Shown: in pieces, positions 23,811-32,958 of the stretch | Numbering within the stretch: the stretch's first letter is position 1 | How the letters are laid out: every line of letters starts with the position of its first letter | Source of the DNA: JBJXDT01 sp046153505 | Lineage (GTDB): Bacteria > Pseudomonadota > Gammaproteobacteria > Burkholderiales > Methylophilaceae | Direction of reading: 5' to 3' | Assembly: GCA_046153505.1 (NCBI GenBank) | Contig: JBJXDT010000035.1 | Span: 1-61,417, forward strand | Length of the DNA stretch: 61,417 bases | Translations under genes and position numbers: made by a program | The notes under the pieces: model-generated | Seen by the model: the letters and a program-made list of their open reading frames with translations, nothing else | Database searches by the model: none | What the model was told of the DNA's origin: nothing

Positions 23811-24320
23811 TTAGCTACCAGCACCGCGCAAAAAGTCTGGCTTGCCAAGTTCCACACCATTGTGGCGCAAAATATCGTAAGCCGTTGTCACGTGAAAAAA
23901 CACGTTCGGCATGACCCATTTCAGCAAATAATCTTGCCCAGTAAATTCCATTTTGTGCTTGCGCACCATCAATTCAATATTGCGTTTTTCCGCACCTTCA
24001 AATAGCGCAGGTGTTATGCTATCGATAAACGTTAAAGTTTTGGTAATACGTGCTTGCAAATCAGCGAACGTGGTTTCGTTATCCTCATAGCTTGGAATTT
24101 CTACGCCAGCAAGCCGCGCAGCCCCGCCTTTGCTCATGTCGGTGGCAATTTGCACTTGGCGAGAGAGCGGAAACATATCAGGAAACAATCTCGCGTTGAA
24201 AAACACCGTAGGCTCAATTTCTTTGGCTGTCGCATGTGCCTCGCCTTTTTTTAGTATGTGCGAAAGGTTGTTAAGCGTGAGTTTGAGTGGCGGAATGGTG
24301 AAATCGTACATTGTTAGCAT
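23811..24320 (-). CDS. DUF1993 family protein
   Basis: A 169-residue cytoplasmic protein. Family hallmarks are LKLTLNNLSHILKKGEAHA near the start, FPDMFPLSRQVQIATDMSKG in the middle and YLLKWVMPNVFFHVTTAYDILRHNGV near the end. DUF1993 is related to the DinB-like four-helix fold; the catalytic function is unknown. It lies 10 bp from a small cupin gene on the same strand and they may form one operon. Confidence 0.88.
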   Translation of the reverse strand: MLTMYDFTIPPLKLTLNNLSHILKKGEAHATAKEIEPTVFFNARLFPDMFPLSRQVQIATDMSKGGAARLAGVEIPSYEDNETTFADLQARITKTLTFIDSITPALFEGAEKRNIELMVRKHKMEFTGQDYLLKWVMPNVFFHVTTAYDILRHNGVELGKPDFLRGAGS

Positions 24321-24330
24321 GGCGAACTCC

Positions 24331-24657
24331 TTAAATTTTAAATTTTAGTTTCAGACGCAACCACATTTGCGTTAGTGCGTTGCCATCTAGCTTGTAATGC
24401 TTGTGTAGCGGCTTTTTCACTTCCCAAACCGCGCTTAACCCTGCGGGGAAAGTCACTAAATCGCCTTTGCCAAAGCTCACAGGTTCACCGCCAGTAGGTG
24501 TTATTATGCATTCACCTTCAAGAATATACGCTATTTCTTGCTCTGGGAAAACCCAGTCAAAGGTGGAAACTTCTTTTTGCCACGTAGGCCATTTTGTTAC
24601 CTTAAGTGCATCCAGTTTAGTTTGCGCTGGCTTATGTTCTACATTGATTTTTATCAT
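24331..24657 (-). CDS. Cupin domain protein
   Basis: A 108-residue single-domain cupin of the Cupin_3 (DUF861) type. The double-stranded beta-helix is marked by YILEGECIITPTGGEPVSFGKGDLVTFPAGLSAVWEV split across two motifs; the metal-binding histidines of enzymatic cupins are mostly absent. The ligand or substrate is unknown. It sits between the MFS gene upstream and DUF1993 downstream, all on the minus strand with gaps of 10-13 bp. Confidence 0.8.
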   Translation of the reverse strand: MIKINVEHKPAQTKLDALKVTKWPTWQKEVSTFDWVFPEQEIAYILEGECIITPTGGEPVSFGKGDLVTFPAGLSAVWEVKKPLHKHYKLDGNALTQMWLRLKLKFKI

Positions 24658-24670
24658 GAATTTCCTAAAG

Positions 24671-25834
24671 TTAATGAAGTTGTTGCAATTCTAGTTTGCG
24701 TAATTTTGGTGCAAATTTCGCAGTGATACCGACGATACTGAGTGTCATTATCCCACCAAAAACTACCGATGGCACTAATCCCATAAAGCGCGCCATCACG
24801 CCCGATTCGAAAGCACCTAGTTCGTTGGATGAGCCAATAAAAATGCCGTTGATAGCTGAAACACGACCACGCATGGCGTCAGGCGTAACAAGTTGCATGA
24901 TAGTGCTGCGCAGCACCACGGAGATGCCGTCGAATGCGCCAGAAAGAAATAGTAGAAAAGCAGCCAGCCAAAATTGCGTGGTCAGCGCAAAAGCAATAAT
25001 GCACACGCCAAAACCCGCCACGGCACCAAGTAGCCAGCGTCCTGCATATAGATTGAGAGGGTGGCGTGCGAGATACAAACCCATCAGAATGCCGCCAGTG
25101 GCTGGGGCAGCACGTAAAATACCCAAACTTTCAGGGCCTAAATGATAAATATCGTGAATAAATGCAGGCAACATAGCAACAGCGCCGCCAAAAAGTACAG
25201 CAAACATATCGAGCATTTGTGCACCAAAAATTATCTGATTGCTAAACACAAATCGCAGACCTTGCGCGATGCTAGTAAATACGGGAGGCGCGTCCTTATT
25301 GGCTGGCGGCTCTTTTACTTTAAGCGTAAGCAATGTGATTGCAGCGCCTAAAAAAAGCAAAGTAGCCACAGAATAGGCGACGGTTTTATTGGCAAAACCA
25401 ACCAACAAACCTCCAATCGCTGGACCCATCACCAAGCCGAATTGAAAAACGGATGTGCCAATCCCAGAGGCGCGTGTAAAATCTTTACGTGGCAAAATAA
25501 TCGCAAACAGTGTGCTGTAGCTAGGCGCGATAAAGGCGCGCGCAAGGCCAGTAAAGGCAATGCTCGCATATATCCAAAAAATAGAATTACTATGAATCCA
25601 GTTTAAAGAAATTGCCGTGAGGATTGTAGTATTAAGGCATAACATCAGCGCTGCAGCCACGCCAAAGCCGCGCCGTGAATAAAAATGGTCAACTGCATGC
25701 CCCGCAAATAGCGCAAAGCCAAAATACGGTATCACCTCTGCAAGGCCGATTAAGCCGAGCGCAAGCGTGTCATTGGTAATCTCGTAAATATGCCAACCGA
25801 CCACAACGGTGACAATTTGATACGCAAAAACCAT
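24671..25834 (-). CDS. MFS transporter, EntS-like, with short N-terminus
   Basis: A 387-residue major facilitator of the MFS_3 (enterobactin-exporter-like) group with about twelve helices; the loop motif GHAVDHFYSRRG and the second-half motif TPDAMRGRVSAINGIFIGSSNELGAFE split by a helix are recognisable. The start codon falls inside what should be the first helix. The frame upstream stays open for 12 codons to a TGA, and an ATG in another phase lies just before, so the first ~20 residues may be lost or shifted. The substrate is unknown. It leads a likely operon with cupin and DUF1993. Confidence 0.8.
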   Translation of the reverse strand: MVFAYQIVTVVVGWHIYEITNDTLALGLIGLAEVIPYFGFALFAGHAVDHFYSRRGFGVAAALMLCLNTTILTAISLNWIHSNSIFWIYASIAFTGLARAFIAPSYSTLFAIILPRKDFTRASGIGTSVFQFGLVMGPAIGGLLVGFANKTVAYSVATLLFLGAAITLLTLKVKEPPANKDAPPVFTSIAQGLRFVFSNQIIFGAQMLDMFAVLFGGAVAMLPAFIHDIYHLGPESLGILRAAPATGGILMGLYLARHPLNLYAGRWLLGAVAGFGVCIIAFALTTQFWLAAFLLFLSGAFDGISVVLRSTIMQLVTPDAMRGRVSAINGIFIGSSNELGAFESGVMARFMGLVPSVVFGGIMTLSIVGITAKFAPKLRKLELQQLH

Positions 25835-25907
25835 TTGAGTGCGATACCCTAAAGCTTTAGAAAAGCGTGGTCATGGAGTTTGAAAATTGGGTTTGATAAA
25901 ATAGCCA

Positions 25908-26522
25908 TTATTTAATTTTTGGAACGCGCCATAAATACCAGCTAGCTACCGTCCTATATGGTCTCCAAGCTTGCCCGAGCTCAGTAATTTGTTTACGTTT
26001 TGGAGCAGCTTCTAATTTTTTAAGACGTTTATAACCTTCACAAATACCAAAATCGTCTGCGGGTAAAATATCCATTCGGCCGAGCGAGAACATTAAAAAC
26101 ATTTCTACTGTCCAACGTCCAATGCCTTTTAACGTGACTAATCGTTCAATCAATGCTTCGTCGCTTAATTTTTCTGCGGATTTTCTATCAGGTACTAATC
26201 CAGTTTGCGCTGCATTTGCAATAGCATAAATGGTCTCGATTTTACGGCCAGAAAAGCCGCAGGCACGCAAAATATCAAACTCAGTTGCCAATATTTGCGC
26301 GGGGGTTGGAAATTTTTTTGCGTACAAATCTAAAAATCGCGCCAAAATTGCATCTCCAGCCTTTGGATGTAATTGCTGGTAGGCAATCGCACTAATCAGG
26401 GAGGCATATGGCTCATCGGCATCTACTGTAAACATACAAACACCAACGGTTTTAATCAACGCCGCCCAGTCAGCATCAATTTTGGCAAGAAAATCAGTCG
26501 CAATTTGGTGTGTGCTAGGCAT
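25908..26522 (-). CDS. DNA-3-methyladenine glycosylase II (AlkA family)
   Basis: A 204-residue HhH-GPD glycosylase that removes alkylated bases. The helix-hairpin-helix reads LKGIGRWTVEMFLMFSLGRMD and is followed by LPADDFGI, whose second Asp is the likely catalytic residue. It lacks the N-terminal domain of E. coli AlkA, as many single-domain homologues do. I chose the ATG at 26522 because upstream codons would run into the divergent tsaC promoter region. Confidence 0.88.
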   Translation of the reverse strand: MPSTHQIATDFLAKIDADWAALIKTVGVCMFTVDADEPYASLISAIAYQQLHPKAGDAILARFLDLYAKKFPTPAQILATEFDILRACGFSGRKIETIYAIANAAQTGLVPDRKSAEKLSDEALIERLVTLKGIGRWTVEMFLMFSLGRMDILPADDFGICEGYKRLKKLEAAPKRKQITELGQAWRPYRTVASWYLWRVPKIK

Positions 26523-26571
26523 TCGTTCATTATAACGTTTTCGAACGAGATGCTCGCTAAACAGGTAAAAT

Positions 26572-27516
26572 ATGCGTATGCAAGTTGATTTAACACAAGC
26601 AATTTCACTTTTAAAGCGCGGGGAAGTGGTGGCGATTCCCACGGAGACGGTTTACGGTCTTGCTGCGGATGCTAGTAAAGACGAGGCTTTGCGGCAGATT
26701 TATGTGATTAAACAGCGTCCTGCAGATAACCCACTAATCGTACACATTGCAGATGCTAAACAAGTGAGTGATTTTGCGGCTGAGTTTTCTCCATTAGCAC
26801 AAAAACTGGCGATCGCATTTTGGCCAGGGCCATTTACCTTGGTGCTACCAGCCAAGGAAAGCATCTCTAAAATTCTGCGCGGTGGTCAGCCCACAGTAGC
26901 TTTGCGCGTGCCAAGCCACCCGCTGGCTTTACAGCTTTTGCAAGAAAGTGGTTTGGCGCTGGCAGCGCCATCAGCCAATAAATTCACACAATTAAGCCCG
27001 ACGACTGCCGAGCATGTCACAGCAGGTTTGGGCGATAGTGTACCCGTGTTAGATGGCGGCTCGTGCAAGGTAGGTATTGAATCGACCATTGTGAGTGTAC
27101 AAGGCGAGAATTGGCAATTGCTACGCTTGGGCATGGTGCCAGAAGCTAAAATCCATGCACATGCTGGCCGACCTGCATTGCAAGGGAATAATCCAACGCC
27201 CAAAGCGCCGGGGCAGCATTTGCTACATTATTCGCCTAGAACGCCAATCAAATTGTTTACTTCACGCGAGAGTTTAATCGCATTTGCAGCTTCGCAAAAA
27301 AACTGTGCAGCCTTAGTTTTTGGGGACGATTTGAAGCCAAATTGTGTGCATTTTAGTTTGCCAAATCGCTCAGAAGAAGCTGCGGAGCGGCTATACGACA
27401 CATTGCACCGCATGGATAGCTTAAAAGTAGATTTACTACTAATTGAAATACCGCCAAAAGCACCCGAATGGCTAGCGATTGAGGATAGATTAACGCGCGC
27501 GGCACATACAAATTAG
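26572..27516 (+). CDS. tsaC: L-threonylcarbamoyladenylate synthase, Sua5 type
   Basis: A 314-residue enzyme that makes threonylcarbamoyl-AMP for the t6A37 modification of tRNA. The YrdC domain (residues 1-200) shows PTETVYGLAADA, KQRPADNPLIVH and APSANKF. The extra C-terminal ~100 residues (PRTPIKLFTSRE onward) form the Sua5 domain, so this is the long form rather than short TsaC. It is divergent from the AlkA-like gene, 49 bp apart. A hairpin (AGGGCTT/AAGCCCT, 27516-27533) overlaps its stop but lacks a T-run on this strand. Confidence 0.93.
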   Translation: MRMQVDLTQAISLLKRGEVVAIPTETVYGLAADASKDEALRQIYVIKQRPADNPLIVHIADAKQVSDFAAEFSPLAQKLAIAFWPGPFTLVLPAKESISKILRGGQPTVALRVPSHPLALQLLQESGLALAAPSANKFTQLSPTTAEHVTAGLGDSVPVLDGGSCKVGIESTIVSVQGENWQLLRLGMVPEAKIHAHAGRPALQGNNPTPKAPGQHLLHYSPRTPIKLFTSRESLIAFAASQKNCAALVFGDDLKPNCVHFSLPNRSEEAAERLYDTLHRMDSLKVDLLLIEIPPKAPEWLAIEDRLTRAAHTN

Positions 27517-27584
27517 GGCTTGTTAAAGCCCTAAAAAAAGCGTAATTTACACGCTAACGAATAGCATTTCCTATGGAGAATGCC

Positions 27585-27803
27585 ATGGATAATAAATATG
27601 GTTTAGGTAGCACAAAAGTCGCAACTGAGCACCACGAAACGCAGCATAAATCAGCAGAAACGCTTGCAGTTCAGTGCAAATTTTGTGGTAGTAGCGATTT
27701 AACTTTAAGTCCCACGATGCATGACCACTTATGCAATGCCTGCGGTGAGTGGCAAAATGATGTGCCTCAGGGTTACTCCACTGGCCGTAGTAGCGATTAT
27801 TGA
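27585..27803 (+). CDS. Small zinc-ribbon protein
   Basis: A 72-residue protein with two CxxC knuckles (CKFCGSSDLTLSPTMHDHLC followed by NACGEWQ), expected to bind one zinc. The ATG at 27585 has GGAG eight bases upstream, which overrides the ATG at 27573 that contains that same ribosome site. It ends convergently with the trypsin-TPR gene, overlapping by seven bases. Function unknown; the ribbon resembles those of small nucleic-acid or chaperone-associated proteins. Confidence 0.7.
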   Translation: MDNKYGLGSTKVATEHHETQHKSAETLAVQCKFCGSSDLTLSPTMHDHLCNACGEWQNDVPQGYSTGRSSDY

Positions 27804-28819
27804 CTTGTGGCTGGTTTTAACGCTTCTGTAAATTCATTATCTAAATCCGTATTAATTGCTTTTAGTGCAATATGTGTGTGTTCCACCTCGGCTTGATTAC
27901 CGTTACGATTGGCGATTAATCCCAGCTCAAACAAGGTGGCAGGGTGTTGCGGCTGCAATATGAGCGTTTGTTTAAAATATTGATTTGCTTTCGGTAAATC
28001 GCCTAAGTTTTCTTCTGCCATGCCAGCGTAATAGTTGGCTTCTACGCTATTTGGTTCTTTTAACAGCCAGTTTTGCGCTACTTGCTTCACATCTTCCCAA
28101 CGTTTGTTTTGAAATGGTAAGACAATGCGCATAAAAAACGGCCGTGCTTCTTCTGGCGCATCCCAAAAACCAGCAGCAGCAGCTTGATCCATAGGCACTT
28201 CGGGCGTTTGCAGTAAAGCTTTAATCCAAGCAACAGGCATATTGTAATAATAGGCGCCATGTCCAGGGCTCTTAAAGGTGCTAATGCCAATAAGTTTACC
28301 TTCGTAATCGAAAATGGGGCTACCACTAGCACCAATGGCAAATGCAGCTTGAGTGCGGATCACCTCACTGCCATCCATTGCGTAAAGCGCCTTAATTTTA
28401 CTAAAATCAATATAAGGCGCGGGAGAATCGCCTGGCATTGAGATAGAAATTATCGGTTGCTCGTATTTTAGACTTTCAGAATCACCCAATGCCACGGGCG
28501 TGAGGTTAGCCCATTCAAAACGCATAATACATAAATCATGCTTCCAGTCGGCCTGCATGGAAACGGGAGAATAAGATTCGCCCCAGATACGAATGGTAAT
28601 GCCACGAGTGTTGGCAATGACGTGGCAATTGGTCACCACATGGTTTTTGCTAATAGCCACACCTGTGCCATGGCCTAAACCACCCGATTTTTCATTGCTA
28701 ATCACCTTCATAAGTGATTGCTTTAAACCATATAAAAATGCGTCAGAAGGCTCTGCAACTTCTGCTTTTGCTCCACCGACATAAAAAGCAAGAGCAACAA
28801 TAAACAATTTTTTAAACAT
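27797..28819 (-). CDS. Exported trypsin-like serine protease with TPR domain (paralogue 2)
   Basis: A 340-residue relative of the genes at 20684 and 28819. A signal peptide (MFKKLFIVALAFYVGGAKA) is followed by the protease domain with His in NCHVIAN, Asp in KHDLCIM and Ser in IGASGSPIFDYEG, so the triad is intact, and by C-terminal TPR-like helices (EANYYAGMAEENLGDLPKANQYF). Its ATG overlaps the stop of paralogue 3 (TAATG), so the two are translated together. Confidence 0.9.
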   Translation of the reverse strand: MFKKLFIVALAFYVGGAKAEVAEPSDAFLYGLKQSLMKVISNEKSGGLGHGTGVAISKNHVVTNCHVIANTRGITIRIWGESYSPVSMQADWKHDLCIMRFEWANLTPVALGDSESLKYEQPIISISMPGDSPAPYIDFSKIKALYAMDGSEVIRTQAAFAIGASGSPIFDYEGKLIGISTFKSPGHGAYYYNMPVAWIKALLQTPEVPMDQAAAAGFWDAPEEARPFFMRIVLPFQNKRWEDVKQVAQNWLLKEPNSVEANYYAGMAEENLGDLPKANQYFKQTLILQPQHPATLFELGLIANRNGNQAEVEHTHIALKAINTDLDNEFTEALKPATSQ

Positions 28820-29844
28820 TATTGCGCACCTTCTGATTTGGGATTTAAGGTTTCATTAAGTGTATTTAGCATATCTTCATCAACCCCCTTAATTGCAACC
28901 TTTAAACGCTCAAGCTCAGGTTGGTTACCTTCTTTGCTCGCCATTATACTAAGCTCAAAAAGTGTGGCAGCATGCTTAGGGTGAAGTTTAATCGCAGTTG
29001 AAAACTCACTTTTAGCTTGCTGAGTTTTACCAAGCTTTTCATTTGCTACGCCTAAATAAAAATGAGCTTCAGCTGAAAGCGGCTCCTTGTTCACCCAAGC
29101 TTCAGCAATAGGATTTAGTTCATCCCATTTTTCGTTTTGGTAGGGCAACACAACTTGCATAAAAAAAGGTTTATTCTCAGGCGTGGCGTCCCAAAAAGGC
29201 GCAATATTGGTTTCTAACGAGGAAATATCTGGACTGTCTAACAATGCCTTAACCCATTTTACGGGTACATTGTAAAAATAAGCATGGTGACCAGGGCTTT
29301 TAAAGGTGCTAATTGCGATGAGTTTGCCCTGATTGTCAAACACAGGGCTTCCACTGGAACCCATAACAAAAGAGGCATCAGTTCGAATAATTTCACCGTT
29401 ATCTAAGGGGTATAGCGCTTTTATTTTTCCGTATGTGGTCTGCGGTTTTGGCGCACCACCAGGAAAGCCGATAGAGAACATTTCTTGCTCATATTTTAAG
29501 TTTTCCGAATCTCCTAACTCTACTGGCTTAAGCTCTAAGAATTGAAACTTTAAAATACATAAGTCATGCTTCCAATCGGCTTTAATGGCATCTGGCGTGA
29601 AGCTTTCATCAAACTTGGTAATTTTTACACCCACACTATTGGCAATAACATGGCAATTGGTGGCGACTAAATCTTTGCCTACGACAACCCCTGTGCCCAC
29701 ACCGTGACCACCAGACTTTGTAGCCGTATGCACTTTAACAATGGATGCTTTTAGCTGATAGGCAAGCTCTGCATTCGGCTCTGCATGCACTAATAAAGGC
29801 AACGAGCTTAGAAAAATAATTTTTAAGAAAGTAATTTTTCTCAT
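28819..29844 (-). CDS. Exported trypsin-like serine protease with TPR domain (paralogue 3)
   Basis: A 341-residue protein. The ATG at 29844 opens a signal peptide (MRKITFLKIIFLSSLPLLVHA); the longer frame to 29964 would place this signal internally. The triad is His in NCHVIAN, Asp in KHDLCIL and Ser in MGSSGSPVFDNQG. The C-terminal TPR part (AHFYLGVANEKLGKTQQAKSEF) matches paralogue 2. The tandem pair is a local duplication; paralogue 1 lies ~8 kb away on the other strand. Confidence 0.9.
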   Translation of the reverse strand: MRKITFLKIIFLSSLPLLVHAEPNAELAYQLKASIVKVHTATKSGGHGVGTGVVVGKDLVATNCHVIANSVGVKITKFDESFTPDAIKADWKHDLCILKFQFLELKPVELGDSENLKYEQEMFSIGFPGGAPKPQTTYGKIKALYPLDNGEIIRTDASFVMGSSGSPVFDNQGKLIAISTFKSPGHHAYFYNVPVKWVKALLDSPDISSLETNIAPFWDATPENKPFFMQVVLPYQNEKWDELNPIAEAWVNKEPLSAEAHFYLGVANEKLGKTQQAKSEFSTAIKLHPKHAATLFELSIMASKEGNQPELERLKVAIKGVDEDMLNTLNETLNPKSEGAQ

Positions 29845-30035
29845 CAAACTGGCTTTGGTCAAATGAATATGTTCATAAATAAGCAGGTTAAAAGATTTAA
29901 TTTCGCTATGTAAATGACAACGGTTACAAAAGAAAAATTCAAGAATAAATGTATTATTTAGCAAATTAACATAAAAATTAGTGTGAAAGCATAGTCATTA
30001 CCTAGTAAAATATCGCTCGATGCAGTATAAATTTC

Positions 30036-30785
30036 ATGGATTCCTCAATTATGTTAATTCAAACACACGTCGTTGACTTGCCTACACCAACAGGAGTGAT
30101 GCGTACCTATATTCATCGCCCAGCGCACAACAATCCAGTACCTGCAATTTTATTTTATTCGGAAATCTTTCAGCAAACTGGGCCAATCGAGCGTTCAGCA
30201 CGTTTTATGGCTGGCCAAGGTTATGCAGTGCTAGTGCCAGAAGTGTTCCACGAACTTAATCCAATAGGAACTGTGCTTGGTTACGATGATGCAGGTCGTG
30301 ATAAGGGGAATGCCGACAAGGCTGCAAAAGATGTGCAAGGTTACGATACAGACAATCGCGCCATGATTGCTTATCTAGCACAACAAAGTTGGTATAACGG
30401 AAACCTGGGGGCAATGGGCTATTGTATTGGTGGTCATTTAGCTTTCCGCGCTGCTCTGCAACCAGAGGTAAAGGCTACCGCCTGTTTTTACGCGACAGAT
30501 CTACATGGCAACAACATCCCAAATAAACCTAATCAACATAGCATAGATAAACTTGCTGACATTAAAGGTGAAATGATGATGATATGGGGCAAGCAGGATA
30601 ACCATATTCCAACGGCTGGACGGAGCTTGGTTTATCAAAAAATGACAGAAGCCAATTTGAGCTTTACATGGCATGAATTCAATGGTCAGCACGCGTTTAT
30701 GCGTGACGAAGGTGACCGTTATGACCCACAATTGCAATTGATGGGCTATCAACTAGCAATACAATTATTTAGCAGAACTTTATAG
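30036..30785 (+). CDS. Dienelactone hydrolase family protein
   Basis: A 249-residue cytoplasmic alpha/beta hydrolase. The nucleophile elbow is GAMGYCIGGHL with Cys, as in dienelactone hydrolase, and the other triad members fit Asp in WGKQDNH and His in FNGQHAFM. Length matches the family. The natural substrate cannot be named: many bacterial members act on unknown esters or lactones. It is a single gene ahead of gnd (109-bp gap). Confidence 0.88.
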   Translation: MDSSIMLIQTHVVDLPTPTGVMRTYIHRPAHNNPVPAILFYSEIFQQTGPIERSARFMAGQGYAVLVPEVFHELNPIGTVLGYDDAGRDKGNADKAAKDVQGYDTDNRAMIAYLAQQSWYNGNLGAMGYCIGGHLAFRAALQPEVKATACFYATDLHGNNIPNKPNQHSIDKLADIKGEMMMIWGKQDNHIPTAGRSLVYQKMTEANLSFTWHEFNGQHAFMRDEGDRYDPQLQLMGYQLAIQLFSRTL

Positions 30786-30894
30786 TTTTTAATGCAATTA
30801 GCTGTAGTTATAAATGTAGCACCTAAAATTTAAGCCAAAAGCTTAGATAATTTTTAAACTTAAATTACCCATTTAAAGAAAGAGTAGAAATAGT

Positions 30895-32412
30895 ATGACC
30901 ACAAAAAATGCTGATATTGGCCTAGTAGGCTTAGCGGTGATGGGGCAAAACCTTGCCCTTAACATAGCAGATCACGGCTACACCATTGCGGTATATAACC
31001 GCGATCCTAAAAAAATGACCAATTTCATTAAGGAGTGTAAGGCCAATGAGCCATCAGCTGCTAATGTTGTCGGTCATGCTGATTTAGCATCATTTGTGCT
31101 CAGCATTAAACGTCCACGCAAAATTGTATTATTAGTTAAAGCTGGTAGTGCAACCGACGTGACAATTAACGCGCTTTTGCCTTTCTTAGAGCAAGGCGAC
31201 ATCATCATTGATGGTGGTAATGCATTGTGGACTGACACAATTCGCCGTGAAAAAGAACTCGCTGTTAAAGGCATCGACTTTATTGGATCGGGCGTTTCTG
31301 GAGGCGAAACTGGGGCACGTTTCGGCCCCTCATTAATGCCATCAGGCACTCGCAAGGCATGGGCAAGCTTGGAGCCAATCTGGCGTGATATTGCTGCTAA
31401 AGTTGACGCGGTAACAGGTGAGCCAATGGAAGGCGGCAAACCAGGCAAGCCAGTTGAAGGTGGATTCTCATGTGCTGAATACATCGGCCCTGACGGCGCT
31501 GGTCATTATGTCAAAATGGTTCATAACGGCATTGAATACATCGATATGCAATTGATTTGTGAAGCTTACTGGCTCATGAAAAACTTGCTTGGTATGCCAG
31601 CTGACGAAATTGGTAAAGTATTTGCCGAGTGGAATAAGGGTGAGCTTTCAAGCTTCCTAATTGAAATTACTGCAGATATTCTGCAACAAAAAGATCCAAT
31701 GGGTAAAGGCTTTTTGGTTGACCAAATTTTGGATACCGCTGGTCAAAAAGGAACAGGACAATGGACAGCTGCTAATGCGCTTGAATTAGGCGCACCAGCC
31801 AACGCCATTGCCGCTGCGGTTTACGCGCGCGCGCTTTCCAGCTTAAAAGAAGAGCGTGTAGAAGCCAGTAAAATTCTTAAAGGCCCAGTATCAGCTAAAG
31901 TTGCGGGCGATAAGAAAGAGATTATCGACGCAATTAAAAACGCTTTATATTGCTCAAAAATTTGTGCTTATGCACAAGGTTTCCAATTGATTGATAAAGC
32001 GCAAGTGGCTTACAACTGGAAACTTAACTTCGGTGAGATTGCGCAAATTTGGCGCGGTGGCTGTATTATTCGCGCACGTTTCTTGCAAAAAATTACCAAT
32101 GCATATGCGCTTAATTCACGTTTGAAAAACTTGATGCTTGATCCATACTTTACGAACGCGATGAACGAAGGTCAGGCAGGCTGGCGCAAAGTGATTGCGC
32201 TTGCCGTGACAAACGGTATTCCTGCACAAGGCTTCAGTGCGGCTTTAGCTTACTATGATGGTTATAGAAGTGCAGATTTACCAGCTAACTTATTGCAAGG
32301 TCAACGTGACTTCTTTGGTGCGCACACCTACGAGCGTAAAGACCAACCTCGTGGGCAGTTCTACCACTTAGATTGGCCAGAGCCTAAACGTCCGCAGCTA
32401 GTTATTGAATAA
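30895..32412 (+). CDS. gnd: 6-phosphogluconate dehydrogenase, decarboxylating
   Basis: A 505-residue enzyme turning 6-phosphogluconate into ribulose 5-phosphate, CO2 and a reduced nicotinamide cofactor. The N-terminal Rossmann motif is GLAVMGQNLALNIADHGY; substrate motifs are GSGVSGGETGARFGPSLMP (short form) and KMVHNGIEY; the C-terminal domain ends with a typical YFGAHTYERxDxxG-like stretch (FFGAHTYERKDQPRG). In RuMP-cycle methylotrophs this enzyme drives cyclic oxidation of formaldehyde to CO2. It has its own ribosome site (AAAGAG) and is followed by a terminator. Confidence 0.97.
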   Translation: MTTKNADIGLVGLAVMGQNLALNIADHGYTIAVYNRDPKKMTNFIKECKANEPSAANVVGHADLASFVLSIKRPRKIVLLVKAGSATDVTINALLPFLEQGDIIIDGGNALWTDTIRREKELAVKGIDFIGSGVSGGETGARFGPSLMPSGTRKAWASLEPIWRDIAAKVDAVTGEPMEGGKPGKPVEGGFSCAEYIGPDGAGHYVKMVHNGIEYIDMQLICEAYWLMKNLLGMPADEIGKVFAEWNKGELSSFLIEITADILQQKDPMGKGFLVDQILDTAGQKGTGQWTAANALELGAPANAIAAAVYARALSSLKEERVEASKILKGPVSAKVAGDKKEIIDAIKNALYCSKICAYAQGFQLIDKAQVAYNWKLNFGEIAQIWRGGCIIRARFLQKITNAYALNSRLKNLMLDPYFTNAMNEGQAGWRKVIALAVTNGIPAQGFSAALAYYDGYRSADLPANLLQGQRDFFGAHTYERKDQPRGQFYHLDWPEPKRPQLVIE

Positions 32413-32438
32413 TTCCGAGTACATTTAGATGTTTAATC

Positions 32439-32470
32439 ATGAGGGTGGGTTAGACCATCCTCATTTTTTT
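32439..32470 (+). terminator. Rho-independent terminator after gnd
   Basis: ATGAGG and TGG pair with CCA and CCTCAT around a short loop, followed by seven or more T. Confidence 0.85.
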
Positions 32471-32481
32471 GTTGCGCCGTT

Positions 32482-32661
32482 TTAAACGCAGTCGCCGCAA
32501 GCCTCTAAATAACGGCTTAAGCTAACATTTCTTTCTAGTTGCACTACGGTTTTTTTTGTACTCACTTTGTCAGTTTTGCTGGATACAGCGATAGCTTCTG
32601 TATGGTTTGCCAGCGCATTTTTTACAACTTCTACATTATTAACTGCTTGTTTCATCTTCAT
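32482..32661 (-). CDS. 59-residue peptide ending in CGDCV
   Basis: A small gene with a strong ribosome site (AAGGAAG) ahead of its ATG. The product starts MKMKQAVNNVEVVKNALANH, is polar and Lys/Val-rich, and ends SRYLEACGDCV. The only cysteines are the pair CxxC four residues from the end. No membrane segment or signal is visible. It could be a small redox or metal peptide or a modified-peptide precursor, but no maturation gene is adjacent. Convergent with gnd, sharing its terminator region. The 297 bp behind its start (32662-32958) show nothing else. Confidence 0.55.
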   Translation of the reverse strand: MKMKQAVNNVEVVKNALANHTEAIAVSSKTDKVSTKKTVVQLERNVSLSRYLEACGDCV

Positions 32662-32958
32662 CTTCCTTTTGGGAGTTAAATTTAATGGAATTGTGTTCCA
32701 TGTGTCCTATGAGTTTAAATTCTCTAAAAAATTCACCTAAGTAAAAAAATAGTTGGTAATTCATTAAAAAACTTTAATCTGCCTAGACATAACGCACGAT
32801 CCAGATTTTGGATTACGTGACATCATGCTCTTTACGGTATGTTACAAAGCAAATTTAGTACCAAAAAAATATTTCCATAAAAATAATCAAAATTAACATC
32901 CCTATAACGATTAAACTTACGTAAAATGTTATTTCTTAAGAATACATTTTAAGTTCAA

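Noticed and set aside
27514..27540. Terminator after tsaC
   Set aside because: The AGGGCTT/AAGCCCT hairpin is followed by A rather than T on the plus strand, so it does not fit a rho-independent terminator in that direction.
32662..32958. TPP riboswitch ahead of thiS
   Set aside because: No CUGAGA-type thi box or paired helices could be recognised in the leader.
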